Both the position numbers and the translations under genes were made by a program. Of a DNA stretch of 64,000 bases, positions 34,536 to 44,398 are shown one piece after another. The stretch is taken from contig CASEMN010000003.1 of NCBI GenBank assembly GCA_949289045.1, forward strand, positions 62,001 to 126,000, in the 5' to 3' direction. The notes beneath the pieces were generated by a model. It was not told the DNA's origin and searched no databases. It saw only the letters and a program-made list of their open reading frames with translations. The first letter of the stretch is position 1. The number at the start of each line of letters is the position of its first letter. The stretch is from an uncultured Oscillospiraceae bacterium. GTDB lineage: Bacteria > Bacillota > Clostridia > Oscillospirales > Acutalibacteraceae.

Positions 34536-36071
34536 TTACCGCCAGAATTTTCTGTCCAAGCTTCTGTACTGTACCGCTTCTGAAATATGAGCTGCGGTTA
34601 TCTCTCCCCCACCGTCCAAATCGGCTATGGTTCTGGCAACTCTGAGAATTTTATCGTAAGCTCTCGCTGAAAGATCCAGCTTTTCAAAGGCCATTTTAAG
34701 TATCTCCACAGCTTTCGGTTCCATTTTACAATATTCTCTTGTCTGTGCAGAATTCATTTTTGCATTGCAGGTAACATTCGTCCCGGAAAACCTCTCCTGC
34801 TGAATTTTTCTTGCAGCATTGACTCTTTCTCTTATAGCCTGTGAGCTTTCCGCTGGTTTAACATCGCTTAGATTCTGAAAATCAACGGGAGGCACTTCTA
34901 TATGGATATCGAGTCTGTCAAGAAGCGGTCCCGATACCTTTGAAAGATATTTCGCCGGTGTTCCCTTTGGACAAGTGCACTTCTTTTCCGGATGGCCGTA
35001 ATACCCGCATGGACACGGGTTCATAGCACATACAAGCATCACCGAACAGGGATATGTATATGCTCCCGAAGCTCTGGCAATAGTTATATCGTTATTTTCA
35101 ATGGGCTGACGAAGCACCTCTGTAGTAGCTTTCGGAAACTCCGGAAGCTCATCGAGAAACAAAACGCCGTTATGGGCAAGGGAGATTTCTCCCGGACGAG
35201 GAATAACACCGCCTCCCGAAAGACCTACGGGAGAAATTGTGTGGTGGGGAGAGCGGAAAGGTCTTGCTGTTATAAGAGAACAGTTTTCGGGAAGCCGTCC
35301 TGCAATGGAATAGAGCATTGTGGTTTCAAGGGACTCTTCATAAGTCATATCGGGAAGTATTGACGGAATACGCTTTGCAAGCATACTTTTTCCGGAACCC
35401 GGAGGGCCTATCATCATTACATTGTGTCCCCCCGCCGCCGCTATTTCCAGTGCACGCTTAGCGGCAAACTGTCCCTTTACATCGGCAAAATCAGGGAGGT
35501 TCTCAGGTCGTCCCAAGGTTTCAAAACTGCTTTCTTTTACAGCCTCTATTAAGCTTCTGCCTTCAAGATGCTCACACAATTCTTTTACATTTTTTACCGG
35601 AAATACTTTTATCCCCTCTACCACAGCACATTCAGCCGCATTTGCAAAGGGTACATAAAGCTCTTTTATACCGTTTTTTCCCGCCTTTATTGCCATAGGC
35701 AAGGCTCCGTTTATACGGTTTAATTCTCCGCTTAAAGAAAGTTCGCCTATAAAAGCTTTTTCGGGTAAGTTATCAACCAGCAGCTGCCTTCCGGCAGTAA
35801 GAACAGCTACGAGTATGGGAAGGTCATAAATAGAGCCTTCTTTTTTAATATCGGCGGGAGCAAGGTTTACCGTAATTCTCGACGCCGGAAATTCAAAGCC
35901 GCTGTTTTTTATTGCGGAACGCACACGGTCACGGGATTCACTTACAGATGCCCCCGGAAGTCCCACAACGGCAAACTGAGGAAGTCCCTGAGACAAATCT
36001 GCCTCCACGCTCACAGTATAGGCATCCATCGCAAAAATACCCATGCTCAAAACCTTTGAAAACACCCGCAC
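34536..36071 (-). CDS. YifB/ComM-type Mg-chelatase-like AAA ATPase
   Basis: 511 residues: N-terminal Lon-like domain (VVGLPGASVSESRDRVRSAI) and a central AAA domain with Walker A IGPPGSGKSMLA and GVLFLDELPEF as Walker B. A Cys-rich insert (NPCPCGYYGH, KKCTCPKGT) and a C-terminal Mg_chelatase domain follow. In Gram-negatives ComM aids branch migration during natural transformation; a similar recombination role here is inferred. Full length. Confidence 0.92.
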   Translation of the reverse strand: MRVFSKVLSMGIFAMDAYTVSVEADLSQGLPQFAVVGLPGASVSESRDRVRSAIKNSGFEFPASRITVNLAPADIKKEGSIYDLPILVAVLTAGRQLLVDNLPEKAFIGELSLSGELNRINGALPMAIKAGKNGIKELYVPFANAAECAVVEGIKVFPVKNVKELCEHLEGRSLIEAVKESSFETLGRPENLPDFADVKGQFAAKRALEIAAAGGHNVMMIGPPGSGKSMLAKRIPSILPDMTYEESLETTMLYSIAGRLPENCSLITARPFRSPHHTISPVGLSGGGVIPRPGEISLAHNGVLFLDELPEFPKATTEVLRQPIENNDITIARASGAYTYPCSVMLVCAMNPCPCGYYGHPEKKCTCPKGTPAKYLSKVSGPLLDRLDIHIEVPPVDFQNLSDVKPAESSQAIRERVNAARKIQQERFSGTNVTCNAKMNSAQTREYCKMEPKAVEILKMAFEKLDLSARAYDKILRVARTIADLDGGGEITAAHISEAVQYRSLDRKFWR

Positions 36072-36161
36072 ACCTCCTAAGCAAATATATTCTTTTAAAT
36101 ATTATATCTTTTAATGACAATTAAGGCAAGGTTAACCGTCGTTATTTACATTTCTTCATTG

Positions 36162-36190
36162 TTGACACCCGTTTTTTTTAGTTGTAAAAT
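36162..36190 (+). promoter_or_regulatory. Promoter of the phosphohexomutase gene
   Basis: TTGACA (36162-36167), 17-nt spacer, TAAAAT (36185-36190). Confidence 0.75.
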
Positions 36191-36228
36191 ATTCTTGAAA
36201 AAACATAAACACAAGGGAGAAAATGCTT

Positions 36229-37953
36229 ATGAATAACGTTAAAGAACTTTATTCCCTCTGGCTCCAAAATGCGGTTTCAGACCCGGACCTTAAAGGCGAG
36301 CTTGAAAACATCAAAGACAATGAGGATGAAATTTTTGACCGTTTCTATAAAAGTCTTGAGTTCGGTACAGCCGGTTTACGAGGTGTTATAGGCGCCGGTA
36401 CAAACAGAATGAACGTTTATACCGTAAACCAGGCAACTCAGGGCCTTGCTGATTTCCTTAACAGCAAATACGAAAATCCCAGCGTTGCAATCGCATATGA
36501 TTCAAGAATAAAATCTGACCTTTTCGCAAAGGGTGCAGCAGGAGTTCTCGCTGCAAACGGAGTTAAAGTTTATTTTTATCCGGAGCTTGTTCCCACACCT
36601 ATGCTTTCCTTTGCAGTAAGAAGACTTAAATGCCAGTCCGGTATCATCATCACCGCAAGCCACAACCCGGCAAAATATAACGGCTACAAGTGCTATGATC
36701 CCAACGGCTACCAGATGACCGACGAAGCAGCTCTTAAAACCTATGAATACATCCAGAAAGTCGATATGTTCTCAGGCGTTAAGACAATGGATTTTGACAA
36801 GGCAGTTGAAGAAGGTCTTATTGAGTTTATCGGACAGGATATCTACGAAGAGTTCTATGCTGCCGTTCAGAGCGTTTGCGTAAGCCCCGATGCATGCAAA
36901 AACGCCGGACTTAAAGTTATTTACACTCCCCTCAACGGTACAGGCAACAAACCTGTAAGAGAGATTCTCAAGAGAATCGGCATTGAAAACGTAACCGTTG
37001 TTCCCGAACAGGAATATCCTGACGGAAACTTCCCCACCTGCCCCTATCCGAACCCTGAAATCAAACAGGCTTTTGAATGCGCTATAAAACTCAGCGAAAC
37101 ACAACCCGCCGATTTGCTTCTTGCAACCGACCCCGACTGCGACAGAGTTGGTATTGCGGTACATCACAACGGCGAATTCCGTCTTATGACAGGCAACGAA
37201 GTCGGAGCGGTAATGCTCGAGTATCTTCTTTCAAGACGTAAAGCCCTCGGCACTCTCCCTGAAAATCCCATTGCAGTCAAAACCATAGTAACTTCTGAGC
37301 TTGTAACTGCAATTGCCAAGAAATACAACTGTGAGATATTCGATCTGCTCACAGGCTTCAAGTATATCGGTGAGCTTATCACAAAGCTCGAGGCAAAGGG
37401 CGAAGCTGACAGATATATTGTAGGTATGGAAGAAAGCTACGGATATCTTGCTGGAACACACGCAAGAGATAAAGACGCTGTTGTAGCTTCGATGCTTATT
37501 TGTGAAATGGCATCTTACTACAAGATCTGCGGCAAAACTCTTATTGATGTTATTGAAGGCCTTTACAAAGAGCACGGAATGTATCTTCATCATCTTCTTA
37601 ACTTTGCCTTTGAAGGTGCAAGCGGAATGGCTAAGATGCAAGATATGATGACAGAGCTGAGAAACAATCCTCCTGCTGTAATAGGCGGAGAAAAAGTTCT
37701 CGTCACCGCTGACTATGAGACATCGGTTTCAAAGGATGTTGAGACAGGCGCCTGCACCGAAATCGACCTTCCGAAATCAAATGTGCTTTCCTACAAACTT
37801 CCTGCCGGTTCAGGAGTTATTGTACGTCCTTCCGGCACAGAGCCTAAAATCAAGGTTTATGTAACTTCATGCGCTCCCTCAAGAGAACTTGCAGAGGAAA
37901 AAGCTGCTCTCATAGAGGCCGATATGAAAAAATACATGCATATAGAAAACTGA
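36229..37953 (+). CDS. Phosphoglucomutase/phosphomannomutase (PgcA-like)
   Basis: Interconverts hexose 1- and 6-phosphates, supplying glucose-1-P for sugar nucleotides. The 574-residue protein has the phosphoserine loop ITASHNPAKYNGYK near 145, the metal site LATDPDCDRVG near 302, the sugar loop GMEESYGYLAG near 403 and the phosphate-binding RPSGTEPKIKVY near the C-terminus. Length fits the alpha-PGM class of Firmicutes. Of two in-frame ATGs (36223, 36229) the second has proper spacing from GGGAG. Confidence 0.94.
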   Translation: MNNVKELYSLWLQNAVSDPDLKGELENIKDNEDEIFDRFYKSLEFGTAGLRGVIGAGTNRMNVYTVNQATQGLADFLNSKYENPSVAIAYDSRIKSDLFAKGAAGVLAANGVKVYFYPELVPTPMLSFAVRRLKCQSGIIITASHNPAKYNGYKCYDPNGYQMTDEAALKTYEYIQKVDMFSGVKTMDFDKAVEEGLIEFIGQDIYEEFYAAVQSVCVSPDACKNAGLKVIYTPLNGTGNKPVREILKRIGIENVTVVPEQEYPDGNFPTCPYPNPEIKQAFECAIKLSETQPADLLLATDPDCDRVGIAVHHNGEFRLMTGNEVGAVMLEYLLSRRKALGTLPENPIAVKTIVTSELVTAIAKKYNCEIFDLLTGFKYIGELITKLEAKGEADRYIVGMEESYGYLAGTHARDKDAVVASMLICEMASYYKICGKTLIDVIEGLYKEHGMYLHHLLNFAFEGASGMAKMQDMMTELRNNPPAVIGGEKVLVTADYETSVSKDVETGACTEIDLPKSNVLSYKLPAGSGVIVRPSGTEPKIKVYVTSCAPSRELAEEKAALIEADMKKYMHIEN

Positions 37954-37967
37954 CGGAGGTCCTGAAA

Positions 37968-38198
37968 ATGCAGAATAAACTTTTTGTACGCATTGTAGCC
38001 GTCATTTTGGCGGTGCTTATGTGCGGAGGCGTGCTGGTGGGAGCTATTCAGGCTTTTGCAGCACCGGCAAATACACTTATGGTTCCAGCAGTCGGCGACA
38101 ATTTACAGATTAAATGGATTGCCATTGCCGCAGTTGTTGCTATAATAGTAATCGTCGCTCTTGTTGTAATCCCCATGATAAACAAGAAAAAGAAATAA
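37968..38198 (+). CDS. Small membrane protein with signal-like N-terminus
   Basis: 76 residues, 14 nt after the mutase gene, with GGAGG before ATG 37968. It has an N-terminal hydrophobic helix with a possible signal cleavage (IVAVILAVLMCGGVLVGAIQAFAA region), a 20-residue loop, a second helix (IAIAAVVAIIVIVALVVIPMI) and a Lys tail. Unrecognised. Co-transcribed with the mutase. Confidence 0.75.
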   Translation: MQNKLFVRIVAVILAVLMCGGVLVGAIQAFAAPANTLMVPAVGDNLQIKWIAIAAVVAIIVIVALVVIPMINKKKK

Positions 38199-38211
38199 TT
38201 TCTGAGTAACT

Positions 38212-38240
38212 AAAAAGGTCACCGTACGGTGACCTTTTTT
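38212..38240 (+). terminator. Terminator of the mutase operon
   Basis: AAAAAGGTCACC-GT-ACGGTGACCTTTTTT, nearly palindromic with strong T-run. Confidence 0.85.
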
Positions 38241-38263
38241 ACGTGTAATCACAAGAATAACAT

Positions 38264-38299
38264 GATAAATAAAACGGCTCTGCTTTTCAGCAGAGCCGT
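38264..38299 (-). terminator. Terminator after htrA
   Basis: On the minus strand ACGGCTCTGC-TGAAAA-GCAGAGCCGT followed by TTTTATTTAT. Confidence 0.85.
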
Positions 38300-38319
38300 C
38301 GCTTATTTTAAATTATCTT

Positions 38320-39792
38320 TTACTGATTTGACTCAGCGTTTGTCTGAACTGCATCAGCGTCGCTCTTATCTTCTACAAGTGTAGCTTCAACAGTAAATTC
38401 CTTAATATCGAAATTCCTGTCTACACGGCAGACCGAAAGAGTAATTTTATCTCCTACTGCGCTGTTTTCTATAACCTCAGCGAGTACGTTTGAAGAAGTC
38501 ATTTCCTTACCGTTAACTGCGGTAATCATGTCGCCTACCTGAAGGTCAGTATTTACAAGGGAACTATCGTCCTGAATTTCTCGTACAATAATCGTACCAG
38601 CAGGAAGCTTCTGAAGCTGAACTATCATTGAATAGGTCTGATTCTGAGAAGCTGCGGAATAAGTTATTCCGAGTTTTGGCTGATTGGGAACGTATCCGTT
38701 TGCAATAATGGAATCAATTACTTTCTTTGCGGAAGTAATCGGGATTGCAAATGCCATGCCCTCATATTCCTCACTGGCAATTTTTGAAGAGTTAATACCT
38801 ACAACGTAGCCGTTGCTGTTTACAAGAGCTCCGCCTGAGTTACCGGGGTTAATTGCTGCGTCGTGCTGGATGCACTGCATTGTATATCCAATGGAGTTTG
38901 TAGAGATAGTACGGTCAATTGCAGAAACAAATCCGCCTGTAAAGGAACCGAAAAATTCAGCTCCGCCGGGATTACCTACAGCATAGACTCTTTCGCCTAC
39001 TTTAAGGTCATCGGAATCAGCAAACTTTGCTGCATGAAGTCCCTGAGCTTCTATTTTAAGAACACCTATATCGTCTCTTGTACTGTATCCTACAATTGTA
39101 GCTCTATAGGTTGTTTCGTCAAGAAGCTGAACTTCTATTGCGCTGCTGTCCATGTTTATAACGTGAGCACAGGTAATAATATAGGTGTACTTGGTATCGT
39201 CGGAATCCATAATGATACCTGAACCTTCGCTTACAACCTGATTATCAAGATAAACGGTAACGCCTACAACAGACTGTCTTACATCCTCTGCAACACTTAC
39301 TGAGGAAACTCCGTCCTCAGATATCTCTCCTGTTCCCTGAGATTCTTCCAGAGTCAAAGTCGGAGAGTTACTGCTGGAATCATCAGACTGTCCTTCTTCC
39401 TTATTCTGAAGACCTACAACACCGAGAATCATTGCAACAATCGCTACAATAGAAAGGATTATAACAAGAGCTACCGCAACTTTCGGACCCTTGCTTTTCT
39501 TTTCGGGTTCATCAGGTACCGGAGGAGCCGGATAACCATAGGTTTGATCATTGTATCCCTGATAACCTGTGTTCGAGTACCTGCTTTGATAAGCATTGTA
39601 ATCGCTGTTTGAAGAACTACCGGAAGTAAAGCTTTTCTCCTTGTTCTCATAAGGATTTTCTATTACAACTTCCTTCTCTTCCGGAGCTTCTGACTTAGTT
39701 TCATTTACATTCTGATTTTCAAAGTTTTCTTCCGGCGGAATATTATTTGAACCGGATGAATTATTATTATAGTTGTTATCCCATTCATTCAT
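38320..39792 (-). CDS. htrA: HtrA/DegP-type membrane serine protease with PDZ domain
   Basis: Envelope quality-control protease of 490 residues. A 105-residue Asn/Ser/Pro-rich cytoplasmic tail precedes one membrane helix (about 105-127). The trypsin-like domain has the triad H210 (ITCAHVIN), D241 (DDIGVLKI) and S319 (INPGNSGGALV), and a PDZ domain occupies about 370-470 (DLQVGDMITAVNGKEM). It follows the response regulator/kinase pair on the same strand (93 nt gap) and may be part of that stress regulon, as in CssRS systems (inference). Confidence 0.93.
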   Translation of the reverse strand: MNEWDNNYNNNSSGSNNIPPEENFENQNVNETKSEAPEEKEVVIENPYENKEKSFTSGSSSNSDYNAYQSRYSNTGYQGYNDQTYGYPAPPVPDEPEKKSKGPKVAVALVIILSIVAIVAMILGVVGLQNKEEGQSDDSSSNSPTLTLEESQGTGEISEDGVSSVSVAEDVRQSVVGVTVYLDNQVVSEGSGIIMDSDDTKYTYIITCAHVINMDSSAIEVQLLDETTYRATIVGYSTRDDIGVLKIEAQGLHAAKFADSDDLKVGERVYAVGNPGGAEFFGSFTGGFVSAIDRTISTNSIGYTMQCIQHDAAINPGNSGGALVNSNGYVVGINSSKIASEEYEGMAFAIPITSAKKVIDSIIANGYVPNQPKLGITYSAASQNQTYSMIVQLQKLPAGTIIVREIQDDSSLVNTDLQVGDMITAVNGKEMTSSNVLAEVIENSAVGDKITLSVCRVDRNFDIKEFTVEATLVEDKSDADAVQTNAESNQ

Positions 39793-39885
39793 CGGGAATC
39801 CCTCCTGTGTAGTTTATGGCTTAATAATAAACTACGGTTTTTACATAACTATATTTATATGGTAAACAAATTTTTAATAAAATCC

Positions 39886-41370
39886 TTAGTTTCCGGAAAA
39901 ATCAGCCGGAAGCCAAAATACAAACTCAGTGTACTCTCCAACTTTGCTGCTTGCCGTTATTTGTCCTCCATGCATATCAATTATGCTTTTAACAATATAA
40001 AGGCCAAGGCCTGCACCTTTTACATCAAAGCTTCTGGATTTATCAACCTTATAGAAACGCTCAAAAATACGGCTGACCTCTTCCGATGCAATTCCCTCAC
40101 CGGAATTGCGTATTCTTACAAACACCTTACCGCTGCTGGATAAAGCCGAAACCGCTATATATCCGTTTTCAGGGGTAAACTTAACGGCATTGTCCACAAG
40201 GTTATATATAACCTGATGTATCATATCCTCGTCTGCTTCTACGAAAACGCTTTCCATAGAGTCAAGGCCCTGAATTTCTATGTGCTTTTTATCAATATTC
40301 TGCTCGAAAGCTATAAGCACCTGGAATATTCGCTGAGATATATCAAACCTTGAAGGTTTAATTTTAAGCTCTCCAGCTTCAATCTTTGACATATTCAGCA
40401 TTGTCATAACAAGCCTTGAAAGTCTTCTGATTTCATCGGATACTTTTTTAAGATAATATTCTTCCTTTTCAGGAGGAATGGTTCCGTCAAGTATTCCGTC
40501 TATAAAACCGCCGATGGTGGTCATAGGAGTTTTAAGCTCATGAGATACATTAGCAACAAAGCTTCTTCTTGAAGCTTCCAAAACTCCAAGGGATTTTGCC
40601 ATGGTGTTAAAAGCTTGCGAGAGGTCACTTAGTTCATCATTTCCTCTGACCTTTACCCTGTATGTGAAATCACCCTTTGCAAAAGCCTTTGTAGCTTTTG
40701 ACATATCTCGCAGAGGCTTTACCATATTATAGGTAAGAATATAAACAGCGATAAACGCTATTATCAGCGAAAACAGAGCAGAAAACAAAAACATTTTTAG
40801 TATATCCAGCATATACGGACGTACACTTGCACTGTTTGATTGTGTGGCAAAAACATAGGCAACGGGTTTTCCATGGAACATTACCGTTTCGCCTACCGTA
40901 AGGTGTGGGGTACTGTAAACTCCACCGAGAGTTGTCATCTCTGCCTGTCCTTTTGTCAGGTTGGAAGAAAGGACGCTTTCAGATATCTGCATATCACCGT
41001 GAACGGGGCAATCCTGAACAAGATGAGTGTAGTCCGCAGAATCTCCGCAGACTACTACAGATCCAGTTGTATCGCAAATAAATATATCAGCATCTATGGC
41101 GGTAGAAATAAGGCGCATTGAATGGTACATAAGCAAATAGGTCTGCATTCTGTCCGCCTCAATAGTTTCACTTTCAATTAAGCTTGACATGCTTTGAGAA
41201 ATACTTTTTGCATTCTCACTAAGCAGTTCAGCTTTTTCCTTCTGCCAATAGTCTGAAATAAAAAACAGAAGAAAAGTTCCTACCACCGCAAGACAAATAA
41301 AAACAATAAAAGATATAACCGTAAAGTATTTTGTAAATATATTCTTTCTCTTGCTGTTATTGGCTGCCAT
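39886..41370 (-). CDS. Sensor histidine kinase
   Basis: 494 residues. Two membrane helices (about 15-38 and 191-213) flank a 150-residue extracytoplasmic sensor region; HAMP at about 214-266; HisKA with phospho-accepting H277 in VSHELKTPMTTIGG; HATPase with N-box YNLVDNAVKFTPENG and GAGLGLYIVK. Starts 22 nt after the response regulator stop. Signal unknown. Confidence 0.93.
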   Translation of the reverse strand: MAANNSKRKNIFTKYFTVISFIVFICLAVVGTFLLFFISDYWQKEKAELLSENAKSISQSMSSLIESETIEADRMQTYLLMYHSMRLISTAIDADIFICDTTGSVVVCGDSADYTHLVQDCPVHGDMQISESVLSSNLTKGQAEMTTLGGVYSTPHLTVGETVMFHGKPVAYVFATQSNSASVRPYMLDILKMFLFSALFSLIIAFIAVYILTYNMVKPLRDMSKATKAFAKGDFTYRVKVRGNDELSDLSQAFNTMAKSLGVLEASRRSFVANVSHELKTPMTTIGGFIDGILDGTIPPEKEEYYLKKVSDEIRRLSRLVMTMLNMSKIEAGELKIKPSRFDISQRIFQVLIAFEQNIDKKHIEIQGLDSMESVFVEADEDMIHQVIYNLVDNAVKFTPENGYIAVSALSSSGKVFVRIRNSGEGIASEEVSRIFERFYKVDKSRSFDVKGAGLGLYIVKSIIDMHGGQITASSKVGEYTEFVFWLPADFSGN

Positions 41371-41392
41371 CTGTAACCCTCCCGAACCTCAA

Positions 41393-42082
41393 TCAGTCGT
41401 GGGTTTCAAATTTATAGCCTACGCCCCAAACAGTTTTCAGAGTCCATTTATCTGAAACACCCTCAAGCTTCTCCCTGAGTCGCTTTACATGGACATCGAC
41501 AGTTCTGGAATCTCCGTAATAGTCGAATCCCCAAACTTCATCAAGAAGCTGATCACGAGTAAATACACGGTTCGGATTGCTTGCAAGATGATAAATAAGC
41601 TCAAGCTCTTTCGGCGGCGTGTCAATCTGCTCGCCGTTAACTCTCAGCTCATAATTAGTAAGGTTGATTACAAGTTTATCATATCTGACCTCTTTAACCG
41701 CATCTGTGGGATTTCCGCCGCTGCGGCGAAGCACTGCCTTAACTCTTGCTACAACCTCTTTTGCGTCAAAGGGCTTTACAACGTAGTCGTCGGCTCCAAG
41801 CTCAAGGCCAAGAACCTTATCGAAAGTTTCTCCCTTTGCGGTAAGCATGATTATGGGAGTATCGGAAGTCTTCCTTATTTCACGGCAAACCTGCCAACCG
41901 TCAAGCTTCGGAAGCATAATATCAAGAAGTACAAGATCCGGCTTACTATCCTGAAAAGCGGAAATAGCTTCCATTCCGTCGTTTACAATTATTACGCTGT
42001 AACCGTCTTTCTCAAGATACAATCTTAAAAGTTCACAAATATTAACGTCATCATCAACAACAAGTATTTTTTCAGTAGTCAT
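41393..42082 (-). CDS. OmpR/PhoB-family response regulator
   Basis: 229 residues. Receiver domain with the acidic pocket DDD (10-12), phosphoacceptor D54 (LLDIMLPKLDGW) and K in YVVKPF; winged-helix output domain from about 135 (LELIYHLASNP, RTVDVHVKRLREKL). ATG 42082 has AGGAGGG upstream, with TATAAT as a -10 at 42114-42119. First gene of the regulator-kinase-(htrA) group. Confidence 0.94.
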   Translation of the reverse strand: MTTEKILVVDDDVNICELLRLYLEKDGYSVIIVNDGMEAISAFQDSKPDLVLLDIMLPKLDGWQVCREIRKTSDTPIIMLTAKGETFDKVLGLELGADDYVVKPFDAKEVVARVKAVLRRSGGNPTDAVKEVRYDKLVINLTNYELRVNGEQIDTPPKELELIYHLASNPNRVFTRDQLLDEVWGFDYYGDSRTVDVHVKRLREKLEGVSDKWTLKTVWGVGYKFETHD

Positions 42083-42340
42083 ATAAAACCCTCCTACTTT
42101 ATTTTCCGTTTCAATTATACAATGTTTAAATGTGCATTGATGAACTTTTTTTGAAATTTATTGAAAAAAAATCAGTTTTTCACATATAATTCTTCAAAAA
42201 ACATGTTTTTTCTTGTAAAACTAACTCTTGATTTTTACCTATATTTATTAACTGTATCACTTTTTTCTACAAAAAAATTTACTCTTCAGCCGCTTCATAC
42301 TGCAATTGCTACAAAGCGCTAAAGCATACGGCTTTTTCTA

Positions 42341-42369
42341 TTGACAAACCTTTTTAAAAGTGATAGCAT
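42341..42369 (+). promoter_or_regulatory. Promoter of the ilv-leu operon
   Basis: TTGACA (42341-42346), 17-nt spacer, TAGCAT (42364-42369), giving a transcript start near 42376, at the beginning of the T-box leader. Confidence 0.75.
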
Positions 42370-42375
42370 AAGTTT

Positions 42376-42652
42376 AATATTTTAAAGGCAATGACGGGGA
42401 TAGTAACCTGATTTGAGTATTCAGAGAACCGCCGGTCGGTGCGAGGCGGCTACAAAGATCATGTGAATGTCACCCCAACAGCTTCAATCTGAAAGCTTCG
42501 GCAAGTAGGAGCGACGGATTCCCTCCGTTAACGGGGGCCTGCATTCGGCTTTAATTGCCCGATGCGCTGAGCGGTCTGATTTATTCAGGCAATAAGAGTG
42601 GTACCACGGAGTTTTTAATCTTCGTCTCTTTTGTGAGACGGAGATTTTTTTG
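42376..42652 (+). promoter_or_regulatory. T-box leader of ilvB-ilvN-leuC-leuD
   Basis: tRNA-sensing riboswitch. The T-box sequence GAGTGGTACCACGG is at 42596-42609 and is followed by a terminator (42617-42652). Stem I starts near 42390. Its base (GGGG 42396-42399 with CCCC 42473-42476) closes an internal loop with AGTA (42402-42405) on one side and GAATGTCA on the other. This makes GUC (valine, 42469-42471) the best specifier candidate. Uncharged tRNA would pair with the T-box and prevent termination, inducing branched-chain amino acid synthesis. Confidence 0.9.
42617..42652 (+). terminator. T-box terminator
   Basis: AATCTTCGTCTC-TTTTGT-GAGACGGAGATT followed by a T-run; mutually exclusive with the T-box antiterminator. 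Confidence 0.85.
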
Positions 42653-42708
42653 AACATTTTCGCCCCACCGCTCGGAATATTTCTATCTATTTTACAGGAG
42701 GAATTAAA

Positions 42709-44376
42709 ATGAAAATGACAGGTGCAAGAGCTATAATCGAAGTTCTGCTCGAACAGGGCGTTGACACCGTTTTCGGTTATCCGGGCGGCTCGGTTCTTAA
42801 CATATATGACGCACTGTATCAGTACGGCGGAAAAATCAACCACATTCTTACCGCTCATGAACAGGGAGCAGCTCATGCGGCAGATGGATACGCAAGAGTT
42901 ACCGGTAAAACCGGCGTTGTTATCGCAACTTCCGGCCCCGGCGCAACAAACCTTGTAACAGGTATTGCTAACGCTTACATGGACTCCATTCCGATTGTTG
43001 CAATTACCGGCAACGTTCCCGTTCCTTCTCTCGGAAGAGACTCTTTCCAGGAAATCGACATTACAGGCGTTACGATGCCTATAACTAAACACAATTTCAT
43101 TGTTAAAGACATTAAGGAACTTGTACCCATTCTCCGTGCAGCTTTCAAAATAGCTTCATCAGGCAGAAAGGGTCCCGTTCTCGTTGACGTTACAAAAGAC
43201 GTTACAGGAGCAGAAACAGAATATACTCCCGCTCCTCCCGTTAAACCTCTTGAGACAAAACCCGCAAAGATAAGCGCTCTCGAGCGTGCAGCAGAAATTA
43301 TCAAAGAATCTAAGAAGCCTCTTTTCTACATAGGCGGCGGACTTATTTCCTCAAACGCTTCCCCTGAACTGCTTAAACTTGCAGAAAAGGTTCAGATTCC
43401 TGTTACATCTTCCATGATGGGCCTCGGCGGATTCCCCTATGATAATCCCCTTTACATGGGCCTTATAGGAATGCACGGTCGCTTTGTAGCAAATAAAGCA
43501 GCTCATGACTGCGACGTTCTTATTACTGCCGGTGCACGCTTCTCCGACAGAGTTGCCGGAAACCGTGCAATGTTTGCTCCTAACGCTAAAATCATCCACA
43601 TCGACATTGACCCTGCTGAAATGGACAAAAACGTTTTCTCTCACTGCCATGTAAGAGGCGACTTAAAGCAGGTTCTCGGAGCACTTTATGATATGCTTCC
43701 CGAAGCAAAACATGATGAGTGGATCAAAGAACTTACTGAAATTAAAAAGCCTTATAAGAGAGTGGACTTTGAGGGATATGTAAATCCCATGGATATTATT
43801 ACCACTATTGATAAGCTTACACCTGACGATACAATAATCGCCACCGACGTTGGACAGCATCAGCTTTGGGCAGCTCAGTATTACAATTTCCGTCTGCCCC
43901 GCACTCTTGTAACCTCCGGCGGACTCGGCACAATGGGCTTCGGTCTCGGTGCTGCAATCGGCGCTCAGATGGGTCAGAAGGATAAGCAGGTTGTACTTAT
44001 CACCGGTGACGGCAGCTTCCACATGAACCTTAACGAGATGACAACACTTGCTTCTTATAACATTCCCGTTGTAATCGTACTTATGAACAACGAGGTTCTC
44101 GGAATGGTTCGTCAGTGGCAGACCGTATTCTACGGCAAACGCTATTCTCAGACTGATCCTCACCGCAAGACAGATTTTGTAAAGCTTGCAGAAGCTTTCG
44201 GAATAAACGGTATGAAGATTGAAAAGCCCGAGGACATTGAGCCCGTTATCAAAAAGGCTCTCGACCTTCACGGTCCTGTTCTCATCGACTGCCGCATAGC
44301 TCACGATGCTTCCGTTCTGCCCATGATTCCTCCCGGAGGAGCAGTTCAGGATACTATCGACGAGATGTGCTATTAA
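42709..44376 (+). CDS. ilvB: Acetolactate synthase, catalytic subunit
   Basis: First common step of valine, leucine and isoleucine synthesis; ThDP, Mg and FAD cofactors. The 555-residue protein has the N-terminal PYR domain (VFGYPGGSVLNIYDAL, catalytic Glu in TAHEQGAAHAADGYAR), a central domain and the ThDP-binding GDGSFHMNLNEMTT with the downstream Asn (MNNEVLGMVRQWQ). Start ATG with AGGAGG upstream. First structural gene behind the T-box. Confidence 0.96.
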   Translation: MKMTGARAIIEVLLEQGVDTVFGYPGGSVLNIYDALYQYGGKINHILTAHEQGAAHAADGYARVTGKTGVVIATSGPGATNLVTGIANAYMDSIPIVAITGNVPVPSLGRDSFQEIDITGVTMPITKHNFIVKDIKELVPILRAAFKIASSGRKGPVLVDVTKDVTGAETEYTPAPPVKPLETKPAKISALERAAEIIKESKKPLFYIGGGLISSNASPELLKLAEKVQIPVTSSMMGLGGFPYDNPLYMGLIGMHGRFVANKAAHDCDVLITAGARFSDRVAGNRAMFAPNAKIIHIDIDPAEMDKNVFSHCHVRGDLKQVLGALYDMLPEAKHDEWIKELTEIKKPYKRVDFEGYVNPMDIITTIDKLTPDDTIIATDVGQHQLWAAQYYNFRLPRTLVTSGGLGTMGFGLGAAIGAQMGQKDKQVVLITGDGSFHMNLNEMTTLASYNIPVVIVLMNNEVLGMVRQWQTVFYGKRYSQTDPHRKTDFVKLAEAFGINGMKIEKPEDIEPVIKKALDLHGPVLIDCRIAHDASVLPMIPPGGAVQDTIDEMCY

Positions 44377-44398
44377 TATCGGGAAAGGAGAATAAAAA

